Origin: SKKC01 sp046542845
GTDB taxonomy: Bacteria; Spirochaetota; Spirochaetia; DSM-27196; SKKC01
Length of the DNA: 28,600 nucleotides
Direction of reading: 5' to 3'
Assembly (NCBI GenBank): GCA_046542845.1
Contig: JBKHAN010000031.1
Location: 1 to 28,600 of the forward strand
In this document: positions 1 to 6,640 of the stretch, piece after piece
Layout of the letters: each line of letters begins with the position of its first letter
How positions within the stretch are numbered: the first letter of the stretch is position 1
Program-made: the position numbers and the translations under genes
Notes under the pieces: generated by a model
What the model was told of the DNA's origin: nothing
Database searches by the model: none
Seen by the model: the letters and a program-made list of their open reading frames with translations, nothing else

Positions 1-1010
1 TTGGACGGGGCATACACATCGTCAAGGATGTTGTCGAGAGACGGATCGGCGCTGCTCTCGGCGAACTGCACCGCTTCTTCAATATCCTGCCTGCACTGTT
101 CCTCAACCTCGTCGAGCTCGGTGTCAGTGAACTGACCGGTTTCGAGCATGACGGAGCGCATGCGCGGGATGGGATCCCGTTCCTTCCACTCGGCTATCTC
201 TTCCTTGCTGCGGTATTTATTCGCGTCACTCTTGGAGTGGCCCATAAAACGATAGGTATCCGAGACTATGAAGTACGGACCTGTTTTAAGGGCATGCGCT
301 TTCGCCTTTTTTACCGCCTCATAAACGGCAAACACATCGTTTCCGTCTACCGTAACCCCGGGTATGCCGTAGGCCTTCGCTCGAACCGCAAGATCATCTA
401 TGTTCATGCTTTTACTGGCGCTGAAAGACATGCCGTACTTATTGTTCTCGCAGATATAAATGACCGGCAAGCCCCAGATGGACGCCATGTTGACCGATTC
501 GTGAAACGTTCCTTCGTTCAGCGCTCCGTCGCCAAAGAAACAGACGACAACCCTGCCTTCGTTTCGAAGCTTGAGCGTTATACCGGCTCCGGTCGCGATG
601 GGGATCCCGCCGCCGACGATACCGTTGGCACCGAGATTGCCGCGGGTGAGATCGGCTATGTGCATGCTGCCACCTTTGCCGCGACAGTAACCGGTTTCCT
701 TCCCGAGCAGCTCTGCCATCATTTTCTTCAGATCTATGCCTTTCCCGATTGTATGCCCGTGACCACGGTGAGTGCTGGTCATGAGGTCCTGGTCGTCGAG
801 GTTTGCGAGCGCGCCGACCGCGGTCGCCTCTTCACCGCTGTACAGGTGAGTCGTTCCGTGCACCATACCCCGGGAAAAGAAATAGGCTACCTTATCTTCA
901 AACGCTCGGATATGGTTCATTTTCACGTACATATCGAGCAGTTTCTCTTTGGAAAGCGACCCGGCAGTCTTCAGTGCCTGCGCTTTCTGCTTTTCGGTCA
1001 TTTCTGCCAT
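1..1010 (-). CDS. pdhA: Pyruvate/acetoin dehydrogenase E1 component, alpha subunit (3' end outside window)
   Basis: This is the thiamine-diphosphate-dependent E1 alpha subunit that decarboxylates pyruvate (or acetoin) and passes the acyl group to the E2 lipoyl domain. Reading the minus strand from ATG 1010 gives about 336 codons before the window edge. The frame is open at base 1, and the final residues in view (DDVYAPS) resemble a family C-terminus, so little is missing. Visible motifs are STHRGHGH, CRGKGGSMH, and the TPP/Mg motif GDGALNEG at about residues 160-167 followed by LPVIYICENN. The start is set by AAGGAG, whose last base lies 6 nt before the ATG. The GxGGSMHIAD and GANGIVGGG style matches both PdhA and the acetoin dehydrogenase AcoA, and the sequence alone does not choose between them. 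The beta subunit is expected just beyond base 1. The gene is divergent from the sorC-led PTS operon, which suggests sugar uptake and pyruvate oxidation share this control region. Confidence 0.9.
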   Translation of the reverse strand, partial: MAEMTEKQKAQALKTAGSLSKEKLLDMYVKMNHIRAFEDKVAYFFSRGMVHGTTHLYSGEEATAVGALANLDDQDLMTSTHRGHGHTIGKGIDLKKMMAELLGKETGYCRGKGGSMHIADLTRGNLGANGIVGGGIPIATGAGITLKLRNEGRVVVCFFGDGALNEGTFHESVNMASIWGLPVIYICENNKYGMSFSASKSMNIDDLAVRAKAYGIPGVTVDGNDVFAVYEAVKKAKAHALKTGPYFIVSDTYRFMGHSKSDANKYRSKEEIAEWKERDPIPRMRSVMLETGQFTDTELDEVEEQCRQDIEEAVQFAESSADPSLDNILDDVYAPS

Positions 1011-1045
1011 GGAATGCTCCTTGTGTTCTTTTGTGCATGTATGAC

Positions 1046-1093
1046 TGTTACAAACGTTCTTTCACTTCGAACGTTCGAGCACCTCTTGTAACA
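1046..1093. repeat. Nested inverted repeats in the E1-alpha leader (possible operator or RNA hairpin)
   Basis: TGTTACAA (1046-1053) and TTGTAACA (1086-1093) form a perfect 8-bp inverted repeat. Between them lies a 12-bp perfect palindrome, TCGAACGTTCGA (1067-1078). AACGTTC also occurs twice (1053-1059 and 1070-1076). The block overlaps the predicted transcription start of the E1-alpha gene, a usual place for a repressor site. It could equally fold in the leader RNA. The binding protein is unknown. Confidence 0.45.
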
Positions 1094-1094
1094 A

Positions 1095-1123
1095 AGAATA
1101 TGGGCATTTCGGGGAATCGTCAA
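1095..1123 (-). promoter_or_regulatory. Sigma-70-type promoter for the E1-alpha gene
   Basis: On the minus strand TTGACG (1123-1118) and TATTCT (1100-1095) are separated by exactly 17 nt. Transcription would start near 1088, leaving a 5' leader of about 78 nt before ATG 1010. No better promoter is visible between the divergent genes for this strand. Confidence 0.6.
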
Positions 1124-1204
1124 CGATATCAAAGTTGATCACAGAAGATTTCACTTGACAGATGCGAAAAACGGCCACAATATCGAACCACCTTGGAGAA
1201 CGAA

Positions 1205-1232
1205 TGTGAATTGTATATTCACATATGTGAAT
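1205..1232. promoter_or_regulatory. Three-half-site operator before the sorC start
   Basis: TGTGAAT (1205-1211), ATTCACA (1217-1223) and TGTGAAT (1226-1232) give two overlapping perfect inverted repeats, 7-5-7 and 7-2-7. The last half-site ends 4 nt before ATG 1237. A TATATT hexamer (1214-1219) lies inside the array and could be a -10. A separate TTGACA (1155-1160) has only a poor -10 partner at 17 nt. Position and symmetry suggest autoregulation by the SorC-family protein encoded immediately downstream, but that is inference. Confidence 0.6.
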
Positions 1233-1236
1233 TACT

Positions 1237-2229
1237 ATGGATGAAGCACGACTTGAACTTCTCGGACAGGTGGCGGTCTGGTACTACGAGGACAATCTTG
1301 ATCAGGCGGAGATCGCTCGTCGTATAGGAAAATCGCGCTCTATGATTTCGAAGATGCTGAACGAAGTACGCGAACTCGGATTCGTGGAAACACGGGTCCA
1401 CTACCCACTGCGACGCGATCTCAACCTCGAAACCGAACTCTGTCAGAGTTTCGGACTCGATCAGGCCTGGGTCCTCGCCCGCCAACGGTACTCCAGTACC
1501 GGTGATTCACTGCTCCGCCTCGTGGGAAAGCTCGCTGCGAAGTGCCTCCAGTCCCGAATCTTTGACGGTATCCGTATCGGGGTCAGCTGGGGCATGGCGG
1601 TAGAGGAGCTCGTGCGCTCCATGCCCCGAATCGAACTTCGCGAAGCGGAGGTCGTACAGATCGTTGGATCTATCAGCTACGGTGGAAGCCCCTCAGACGG
1701 ATCAGAGCTTGTGCGGTCACTCTCGGGGAAACTGAACGCCAACTATCGCTACCTGCCGGCCCCCTTGATCGTGAACTCGACGACCGTTGCCCGCAGCCTT
1801 CTCGATCAGCAGACGATCAGGGAAACGCTTAACGCGGCACGGCAGGTAGATGTCGCTGTTGTCGGGATAGGAACGACCCACCCGAGCCTCTCTACGCTTC
1901 GCACCTCCGGCTATATCAGCGATGAAGAGCTGGACCAGCTATCGGCTCGGGGCGCCGTCGGTGACGTGCTTTCGCGAAGCATCGACAAATGGGGTAAGGA
2001 AATCGAAGGTGGCTTCAACGAACTCACCATAGGACTCGAGCTGGATGCGCTGCATTCGATTCCGTCGGTCATCGGGCTCGCCGGACACGAGTTGAAGGCG
2101 GAGGCGGTACTTGCCGCGCTGCGAGGTCGCTATATCGACACGCTGGTAACGGACTACGAGACCGCGTGCACCGTACTGCACATGCATCAGCAGTCCGGAC
2201 AGACCGACACACAGGAGTTGGGCGCATGA
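1237..2229 (+). CDS. SorC/CggR-family sugar-responsive transcriptional regulator
   Basis: This is a DNA-binding regulator of the SorC family, whose C-terminal domain binds a sugar phosphate and changes oligomeric state. It is 330 residues, normal for the family. The helix-turn-helix spans roughly residues 22-45 (QAEIARRIGKSRSMISKML). The effector domain shows GVSWG in its phosphate-binding loop, VVGIGTTHPS, and the family's C-terminal signature around VIGLAGHELKAEAVLAALRG. ATG 1237 gives the expected family N-terminus (MDEARLELLGQVAVWYYE), but there is no Shine-Dalgarno and an operator ends 4 nt upstream. The stop overlaps the gutM start by 4 nt (ATGA), so the two are translationally coupled. 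It likely controls the PTS operon and itself, and it takes the place of the DeoR-type SrlR of the enteric system. Confidence 0.9.
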   Translation: MDEARLELLGQVAVWYYEDNLDQAEIARRIGKSRSMISKMLNEVRELGFVETRVHYPLRRDLNLETELCQSFGLDQAWVLARQRYSSTGDSLLRLVGKLAAKCLQSRIFDGIRIGVSWGMAVEELVRSMPRIELREAEVVQIVGSISYGGSPSDGSELVRSLSGKLNANYRYLPAPLIVNSTTVARSLLDQQTIRETLNAARQVDVAVVGIGTTHPSLSTLRTSGYISDEELDQLSARGAVGDVLSRSIDKWGKEIEGGFNELTIGLELDALHSIPSVIGLAGHELKAEAVLAALRGRYIDTLVTDYETACTVLHMHQQSGQTDTQELGA

Positions 2230-2726
2230 ACGATATGACATCAATTCTGCTGGCCCTCGGGCTTGTATGGATCATCAATCTGACACTGTCCGGATTTCAG
2301 ACAAAGCGCTTCCACCAGCGCGTTATTGCGCTTCGGAAGCACGGAACGTATACCGCCGTCGGGCAGTCGGGAACAAACATCAAGCTGAAGCAGTACGTCG
2401 TTCTCGTCGTCGACGAAGACGAAGACGACGGCCAGGACAGAGTGGTGGTTGCCGAGCGCCTTTCCGGGGTGACCGTGTTCGCGAGTCTGAAACCGGTTCC
2501 ACAACTCGTCGGCATGTCGCTCGATGATATAGAAAACGGTGAGAAGCCCGCGTCACTGCCGGAAAAGACGTGGTCTGCAGCGAAAAGTTCGGTCGGATTT
2601 ATACGCAATGCGCAAAAACATCAGGGCGAAGACGACGAAGAATCGGAATTTGCCGATTCCGGAGAAACAGAGCTGAACCTGAAGCCGCTCCGTCTCGGGG
2701 CGGCCGATCAGGAAACAGAAGGGTAG
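2226..2726 (+). CDS. gutM: GutM-family glucitol operon activator
   Basis: GutM (SrlM) proteins are small membrane-anchored accessory activators found with glucitol-type PTS operons. From ATG 2226 the protein has 166 residues. It has an N-terminal hydrophobic helix at about residues 4-22, then a basic stretch (TKRFHQRVIALRKHGTY) typical of the family, a beta-rich central part, and a long acidic tail (DDEESEFADSGETE region) that is less typical. The start is fixed by the ATGA overlap with sorC; a longer frame from 2166 would lie inside sorC and is not needed. In enteric bacteria the gene lies at the end of the operon next to srlR, whereas here it sits between the regulator and srlA. The mechanism of GutM is poorly understood. 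Confidence 0.8.
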   Translation: MNDMTSILLALGLVWIINLTLSGFQTKRFHQRVIALRKHGTYTAVGQSGTNIKLKQYVVLVVDEDEDDGQDRVVVAERLSGVTVFASLKPVPQLVGMSLDDIENGEKPASLPEKTWSAAKSSVGFIRNAQKHQGEDDEESEFADSGETELNLKPLRLGAADQETEG

Positions 2727-2730
2727 ATAG

Positions 2731-2745
2731 CCCCGGTACCCGGGG
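2731..2745 (+). repeat. Short GC-rich hairpin in the gutM-srlA gap
   Basis: CCCCGG-TAC-CCGGGG is a perfect 6-bp stem with a 3-nt loop, starting 4 nt after the gutM stop. It is not followed by a T-run, so it is probably not an efficient intrinsic terminator. It could mark mRNA processing or protect the upstream transcript. The rest of the 120-nt gap shows nothing firm apart from the strong AGGAGGT ribosome site of srlA at 2836-2842. Confidence 0.4.
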
Positions 2746-2846
2746 GGTTGGCGCGGGTACACGTACAACTTCGGAGAACGGGTTCCTGTTGATGCAAGGA
2801 TCAGCAGGGATCGGTAAGCCGAACATACCGGAGACAGGAGGTATGC

Positions 2847-3395
2847 ATGGAAACTTTAGCAAATCTTGCTGAAGGTTTTATAGGCCTGTTCCAGGAAGGT
2901 GGCGACACCTTTATGGGACTGGTCACAGGCATCGTTCCGCTTCTGGTTGTTCTGATGACGGCGGTCAACGCACTCATCACAATGATCGGATCGGATCGAA
3001 TCGACAAGGTCGGCGAATGGGCCGGTCGCAGCGGGTTGCTCTTTTACCCGATCCGCTACGTGGTGCTTCCATTCCTGGCGGTGTTTTTTCTGACCAACCC
3101 TATGGCGTACACCATGGGCCGTTTCCTTCCGGAACGGCTGAAGCCTGCGTTCTACGACGCGGCGGTCAGTTTTGTACACCCGCCTCTGGGGCTTTTCCCC
3201 CACATTAACCCGGGCGAAATTTTTGTCTGGGCGGGAATTGCTGCAGGAATAACCGAGCTCGAGCTCGGTCTGGGAGCCCTCGCCGTGCGATATTTCGTCG
3301 TGGGTCTCATCGTCATTTTTATTCGCGGGATCGTGACCGAGTGGATCAGTGGGGTCATGTTCGGTCGTCGCGCGAAAGTTGCACAGGGAGGTTGA
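2847..3395 (+). CDS. srlA: PTS glucitol/sorbitol-type permease, EIIC component
   Basis: This is the EIIC membrane subunit of a glucitol-family PTS, forming part of the sugar channel. It has 182 residues, close to the enteric SrlA. An amphipathic N-terminus is followed by several hydrophobic helices (around residues 24-46, 65-85, 126-142 and 147-165). Family-like stretches include TGIVPLLVVLMTAVNALI, GRFLPERLKPAFYDAAVSF and HINPGEIFVWAGIAAG. AGGAGGT (2836-2842) precedes the ATG by 4 nt. It lies 3 nt before the next EIIC gene. The substrate need not be sorbitol: the family handles hexitols and related polyols, and the metabolic gene downstream is not srlD. Confidence 0.92.
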   Translation: METLANLAEGFIGLFQEGGDTFMGLVTGIVPLLVVLMTAVNALITMIGSDRIDKVGEWAGRSGLLFYPIRYVVLPFLAVFFLTNPMAYTMGRFLPERLKPAFYDAAVSFVHPPLGLFPHINPGEIFVWAGIAAGITELELGLGALAVRYFVVGLIVIFIRGIVTEWISGVMFGRRAKVAQGG

Positions 3396-3398
3396 TGT

Positions 3399-3941
3399 AT
3401 GGCTGGAGGAATTACAGGCCTTCTTGAGGTCATCGGCCGAAAGGTCGGTGTTGTAGTCAGCGCGCTGTATCAGGCGGGCCGGGACAGCATCGACCAGATA
3501 ATCAAGAATGTGCTCCCGTTCATGGCTTTCATAAGCCTTATCATCGGTATCATTCTTGCCACAAACGTGGGTGATGTAATCGCGAGCGGACTGACAGGAC
3601 TCGCCGACAATATTGTCGGACTGTTGATTCTGTCGCTGATCGTTGGTTTTCCCATTCTGTCTCCCCTGCTCGGACCAGGCGCAGTCATTGCGCAGATCAT
3701 CGGTACGCTTATTGGTGTCGAGATCGGCCGTGGCAACATTCCGCCGCAGTGGGCGCTTCCGGCGCTGTTCGCGATCAACCCGCAGGTTGGTTGTGACTTC
3801 ATTCCGGTCGGATTGAGCCTTGGTGAAGCAGAACCGGAGACAGTCGAAGTGGGTGTACCCGCGATTCTGTTCTCACGGTTTGTAACAGGACCACTGGCTG
3901 TCGTCATTGCGTGGCTTTTCAGCGCAGGACTGTACAGCTAA
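3399..3941 (+). CDS. PTS glucitol-type EIIC2: membrane domain of a split SrlE
   Basis: This 180-residue protein corresponds to the C-terminal membrane domain of enteric SrlE (EIIBC) and lacks the EIIB domain. Matching stretches include the region around AGRDSIDQIIKNVLPFMAF, GPGAVIAQIIGTLIGVEIG, GNIPPQWALPALFAINPQ, and CDFIPVGLSLGEAEPETV followed by GVPAILFSRF. There are about four hydrophobic segments. AGGGAGG (3385-3391) lies 7 nt before the ATG. It begins 3 nt after srlA and is followed by a hairpin-T element and then the separately encoded EIIB. Domain order is therefore inverted relative to the fused enteric protein, with the membrane domain first and EIIB second. SrlA plus this protein together should form the complete membrane channel. 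Confidence 0.9.
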   Translation: MAGGITGLLEVIGRKVGVVVSALYQAGRDSIDQIIKNVLPFMAFISLIIGIILATNVGDVIASGLTGLADNIVGLLILSLIVGFPILSPLLGPGAVIAQIIGTLIGVEIGRGNIPPQWALPALFAINPQVGCDFIPVGLSLGEAEPETVEVGVPAILFSRFVTGPLAVVIAWLFSAGLYS

Positions 3942-3955
3942 ACTACGGATCGTGC

Positions 3956-4001
3956 GAATCCCTCCGGCGGTCACATAGTCGTCGGTGGGATTCCGGTTTT
4001 T
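3956..4001 (+). terminator. Intra-operon hairpin with T-run (partial terminator/attenuator)
   Basis: GAATCCC (3956-3962) pairs with GGGATTC (3987-3993). After a T-T mismatch, CCGGCGG (3964-3970) pairs with 3979-3985 including G-U pairs, leaving an 8-nt loop. The base of the stem is followed by CGG and TTTTT (3997-4001). It lies between the EIIC2 stop and the EIIB start, so it could reduce expression of EIIB and everything downstream relative to the membrane subunits. Confidence 0.55.
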
Positions 4002-4035
4002 CTCTTGATCGCGTACTACGCAAAGGAAACATGCA

Positions 4036-4578
4036 ATGGCAATGTGGGATAAGGTGAAGAAAGCTCTTATCGGGGATAAGCCCGAGACAGAACCAAAAAA
4101 GAAGGAAACGACTGCAAAACCCGCAGCAACTGAAGCTGCCTGGGGTGGTGGATCGGCAACTCCGGATACTCCAACGACCCCCGGGGACGCGGCAGACGCT
4201 CCGTCAGGTGACTACAAGAAGGTGAAAGTCTCTGCCGGCGGAAAAGGCTGGGGAGGTCCACTGATTATAGAACCGAAGCCGGGCAAGGATCTCATTTACT
4301 CGGTAACGGGTGGTGGCATACACCCTATCGCGCAGAAAATCGCCGATCTTTCCGGCGGACGTGCTTTTGACGGTTTCAACTCCAGTGCCAGTTTCGATCA
4401 GATCGCATGCGCAGTCATCGACTGCGGAGGAACCGCACGCGTCGGAGTGTATCCTATGAAGAAGGTGCCGACGATCGATATTTATCCGACAAGCCCTTCC
4501 GGACCCCTCTCGAAGTTCATAACCGAGGATATTTTTGTATCCGGTGTAAAGATCGAGACCATAGAACTTGCAGAATAG
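4036..4578 (+). CDS. PTS glucitol-type EIIB, stand-alone, with N-terminal extension
   Basis: This is the cytoplasmic EIIB domain that takes phosphate from EIIA and gives it to the incoming sugar. It has 180 residues. Residues about 60-180 match the N-terminal half of enteric SrlE: GGKGWGGPL, DLIYSVTGGGIHPIAQKIA, the phospho-cysteine motif IDCGGTARVGVYP (Cys130), and the conserved run around SGPLSKFITEDIFVSGV. The first 60 residues are an added segment: an amphipathic start (MWDKVKKALIGDK), then a Lys/Thr/Pro/Ala/Gly-rich linker. That looks like a flexible tether, and whether it binds the membrane subunits is not known. AGGA lies 8 nt before ATG 4036; a second in-frame ATG is at 4042. It follows a possible attenuator and precedes EIIA. 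Confidence 0.9.
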   Translation: MAMWDKVKKALIGDKPETEPKKKETTAKPAATEAAWGGGSATPDTPTTPGDAADAPSGDYKKVKVSAGGKGWGGPLIIEPKPGKDLIYSVTGGGIHPIAQKIADLSGGRAFDGFNSSASFDQIACAVIDCGGTARVGVYPMKKVPTIDIYPTSPSGPLSKFITEDIFVSGVKIETIELAE

Positions 4579-4609
4579 GCTGCATGTATCTGAACGAACC
4601 TTTGTATGG

Positions 4610-4634
4610 CGGTGCCGGTCTGAACGCGGCACCG
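4610..4634 (+). repeat. Intercistronic hairpin between EIIB and EIIA
   Basis: CGGTGCCG (4610-4617) and CGGCACCG (4627-4634) form a perfect 8-bp stem with a 9-nt loop. No T-run follows. It sits in a 124-nt gap, long for this operon, and may stabilise or process the mRNA. A weaker repeat, CTGAC/GTCAG, follows near 4660-4685. Confidence 0.45.
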
Positions 4635-4702
4635 AGTCAATCACCACTTTTAGAATACGCTGACCTTCCAGAGCGAACGTCAGTGCATCGCAGGTAAAGC
4701 AC

Positions 4703-5062
4703 ATGGAAAAATACAGAGCCGAGGTTCTCTCGCTCGGCGAGTTTGCGGGCGAATTTATTGCCGAGAAGATCATGGTCTTTTTCGGGCACAACGCTCCGGA
4801 CGAACTGAAAGAGCACTCAATCGTGCACAGTCACGGAGAGCTTGCAGCTCCGGTGGCTGCGGGTGACAGGGTCATTATTGACACACATCCGTATACCGTG
4901 CTCGCGATAGGCCCGGTAGCAAACGAAAATCTGAAGAATCTTGGTCACTTCGTACTGAAATTTAACGGCTTGACCGAGCCCGAAATGGATGGAGACATCT
5001 GTGTTGACGCAGTAGAACTCCCCCCGATCGGACCCGGAACCGTCGTAACTATAGAAGGATGA
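4703..5062 (+). CDS. srlB: PTS glucitol/sorbitol-type EIIA component
   Basis: EIIA accepts phosphate from HPr and passes it to the EIIB cysteine. It has 119 residues, close to enteric SrlB (123). The phosphorylation-site motif is VHSHGEL at residues 41-47; His42 aligns with the active-site histidine of the enteric protein. Other matches are DELKEHSIVH, AIGPVANENLKNLGHFVLKFNGL and a C-terminal PGTVVTIEG. The start follows an AGGTAAAG stretch. It ends 4 nt before the SAF oxidoreductase, implying tight co-expression of phosphotransfer and the catabolic enzyme. Confidence 0.93.
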   Translation: MEKYRAEVLSLGEFAGEFIAEKIMVFFGHNAPDELKEHSIVHSHGELAAPVAAGDRVIIDTHPYTVLAIGPVANENLKNLGHFVLKFNGLTEPEMDGDICVDAVELPPIGPGTVVTIEG

Positions 5063-5066
5063 TACA

Positions 5067-6365
5067 ATGTTTATTACTGACGCACTGAACGAGCGTGAGC
5101 GCTCGAGCATGGGTCCCGTTAAAGTCGCTGTCATAGGTGCGGGTCAGATGGGTGAAGGCCTCATTACCCAGATGGAGATCATGAAAGGTCTCAGCCCTGC
5201 GGCGGTTTGCGACGTACGTCCCGGGCGTGCCAGGGAAGTGCTCGAAAGCGCGAATGTGAGCGATCCGATAGTCGAGACCGAAGATCCGGCGGTAGCGGCA
5301 CAGGCGCTTCGCGAGGGGAAACGGGTAGCGACCACCCGAGCCCAGGCAGTTTTTGCAGCCGAGCCTGTGGAGATTGTCGTCGAGGCGACGGGAGTGCCGG
5401 AGATCGGCGCCTACGTCGCGTATCACGCACTGCTCGCGCGTAAGCACGTGCTGCAGATGAACGTGGAGACCGACGCCACCGTCGGGTACATACTCCGCAA
5501 GACCGCCCGCGCGGCCGGGGTGGTATACACGCTGACAGCAGGCGACGAACCCGGAACGACCATGGAGCTGTATGATTTCGCGGTGGGTCTTGGCTTTCAG
5601 GTGGTAAGCGCGGGAAAAGGCAAAAACAACCCGCTGAACCGCCACGGTAACCCGGACACGGAAGCAGACCGCGCCAGAAAGCAGATGATGAACCCGAAGA
5701 TGCTCGCGAGCTTCGTCGACGGAACCAAGACCATGGTCGAAATGACCTCGCTCGGGAACGCGATAGGATTTCCGCCGGATGTACGCGGCATGCACGGACC
5801 GGAGGCAACACCGAAAACGATACAGAAGGTCTTCGTACCACGCGAATCCGGAGGCGTATTGTCCCGGCCAGGTGTTGTGGACTACGGGCTCGGAATCGCG
5901 CCGGGAGTTTTTGTCGTAATCACCGCGGAGCACCCGAAACTCCTGCGGGACCTGACCTACCTCGGTCTCGGTGACGGCCCCTACTACGCGCTGTACAGAC
6001 CTTACCACCTCACGAGCCTTGAGACCCCCATCTCGATCGCCCGCGCAGTCCTGCATGGCCAGACGACCATAGCAACGGATATCGTTCCCGTCTGCGAGAC
6101 GGTTACGTACGCCAAGAAGGATCTGAAAGCCGGCGACGCGATAGACTCGCTCGGTGGTTTCACGGTTTACGGAATGATAGAACACGCCGATACGGCACAC
6201 AGCGAATCGCTTCTTCCGCTCGGTCTCGCCCCGGGGGCAGTCCTGAAGCGCGATGTTGCAATCGACACACCCGTAACCTACGCTGACGTCGAACTGAACC
6301 CCGACAGCTACATTGTTCAACTCCGTCGAATGCAGGACACACTCATCAAGGAAGAGAAGGCATGA
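5067..6365 (+). CDS. NAD(P)-dependent oxidoreductase with C-terminal SAF domain (homoserine dehydrogenase-like)
   Basis: This 432-residue protein has an N-terminal Rossmann fold with VAVIGAGQMGEG (GxGxxG at residues 24-29). A catalytic region with EATGVPEIGAYVAYHAL and the segment around HVLQMNVETDATVG follows. A C-terminal SAF-type domain covers roughly residues 340-432 (KKDLKAGDAID). The whole resembles the homoserine-dehydrogenase-like SAF oxidoreductases that turn up beside sugar and polyol catabolic genes. AAGGA (5055-5059) lies 7 nt upstream, favouring ATG 5067, though an internal Met15 is possible. It occupies the place where srlD would be expected, so the natural inference is oxidation of the phosphorylated PTS product. 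The substrate cannot be read from sequence. It overlaps ptsH by 4 nt (ATGA). Confidence 0.82.
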   Translation: MFITDALNERERSSMGPVKVAVIGAGQMGEGLITQMEIMKGLSPAAVCDVRPGRAREVLESANVSDPIVETEDPAVAAQALREGKRVATTRAQAVFAAEPVEIVVEATGVPEIGAYVAYHALLARKHVLQMNVETDATVGYILRKTARAAGVVYTLTAGDEPGTTMELYDFAVGLGFQVVSAGKGKNNPLNRHGNPDTEADRARKQMMNPKMLASFVDGTKTMVEMTSLGNAIGFPPDVRGMHGPEATPKTIQKVFVPRESGGVLSRPGVVDYGLGIAPGVFVVITAEHPKLLRDLTYLGLGDGPYYALYRPYHLTSLETPISIARAVLHGQTTIATDIVPVCETVTYAKKDLKAGDAIDSLGGFTVYGMIEHADTAHSESLLPLGLAPGAVLKRDVAIDTPVTYADVELNPDSYIVQLRRMQDTLIKEEKA

Positions 6366-6640
6366 AAGAAACAACTCTCACGGTAAAGCACAAGGTCGGG
6401 CTTCACGCCAGGCCGGCAGCAAAATTTGTAAAGGCAGCGAAGAAGTTCGAGAGCGACATACAGATTACGAACACGACCCGAGGCGGCGATCAGGTGAGCG
6501 CTAAAAGCCTCGTAAGCCTGGTGAAGATTGCCGTTGCGTGCGGACATCAGGTTCATATCACCGCTGATGGATCGGACGAGGACCAGGCCATCGCCGAACT
6601 CACGGAGTTTATCGAACAGGCACTGGAGGAACAGCCGTGA
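6362..6640 (+). CDS. ptsH: Phosphocarrier protein HPr
   Basis: HPr relays phosphate from EI to EIIA. It has 92 residues, slightly longer than the usual 85-88. The active-site motif GLHARPAAKFV places the phospho-histidine at the canonical His15. The motif VSAKSLVSLVKI aligns with the Bacillus VNLKSIMGV region, and the residue equivalent to regulatory Ser46 is Ser49 because of a three-residue insertion (TTRGGD loop). Regulation by HPr kinase is therefore possible but unproven. The start overlaps the SAF oxidoreductase stop and the stop overlaps the ptsI start, each by 4 nt, so translation of the three genes is coupled. Confidence 0.95.
   Translation: MKETTLTVKHKVGLHARPAAKFVKAAKKFESDIQITNTTRGGDQVSAKSLVSLVKIAVACGHQVHITADGSDEDQAIAELTEFIEQALEEQP

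Noticed and set aside
237..1091. 284-codon plus-strand frame at the left edge
   Set aside because: The minus strand here encodes E1-alpha with an intact TPP motif and strong ribosome site; the plus frame has no family features.
5049..6374. 441-codon minus-strand open frame opposite the SAF oxidoreductase
   Set aside because: It is antisense to a clear Rossmann/SAF gene, has no domain pattern, and exists because GC-rich codons leave few stops on the other strand.
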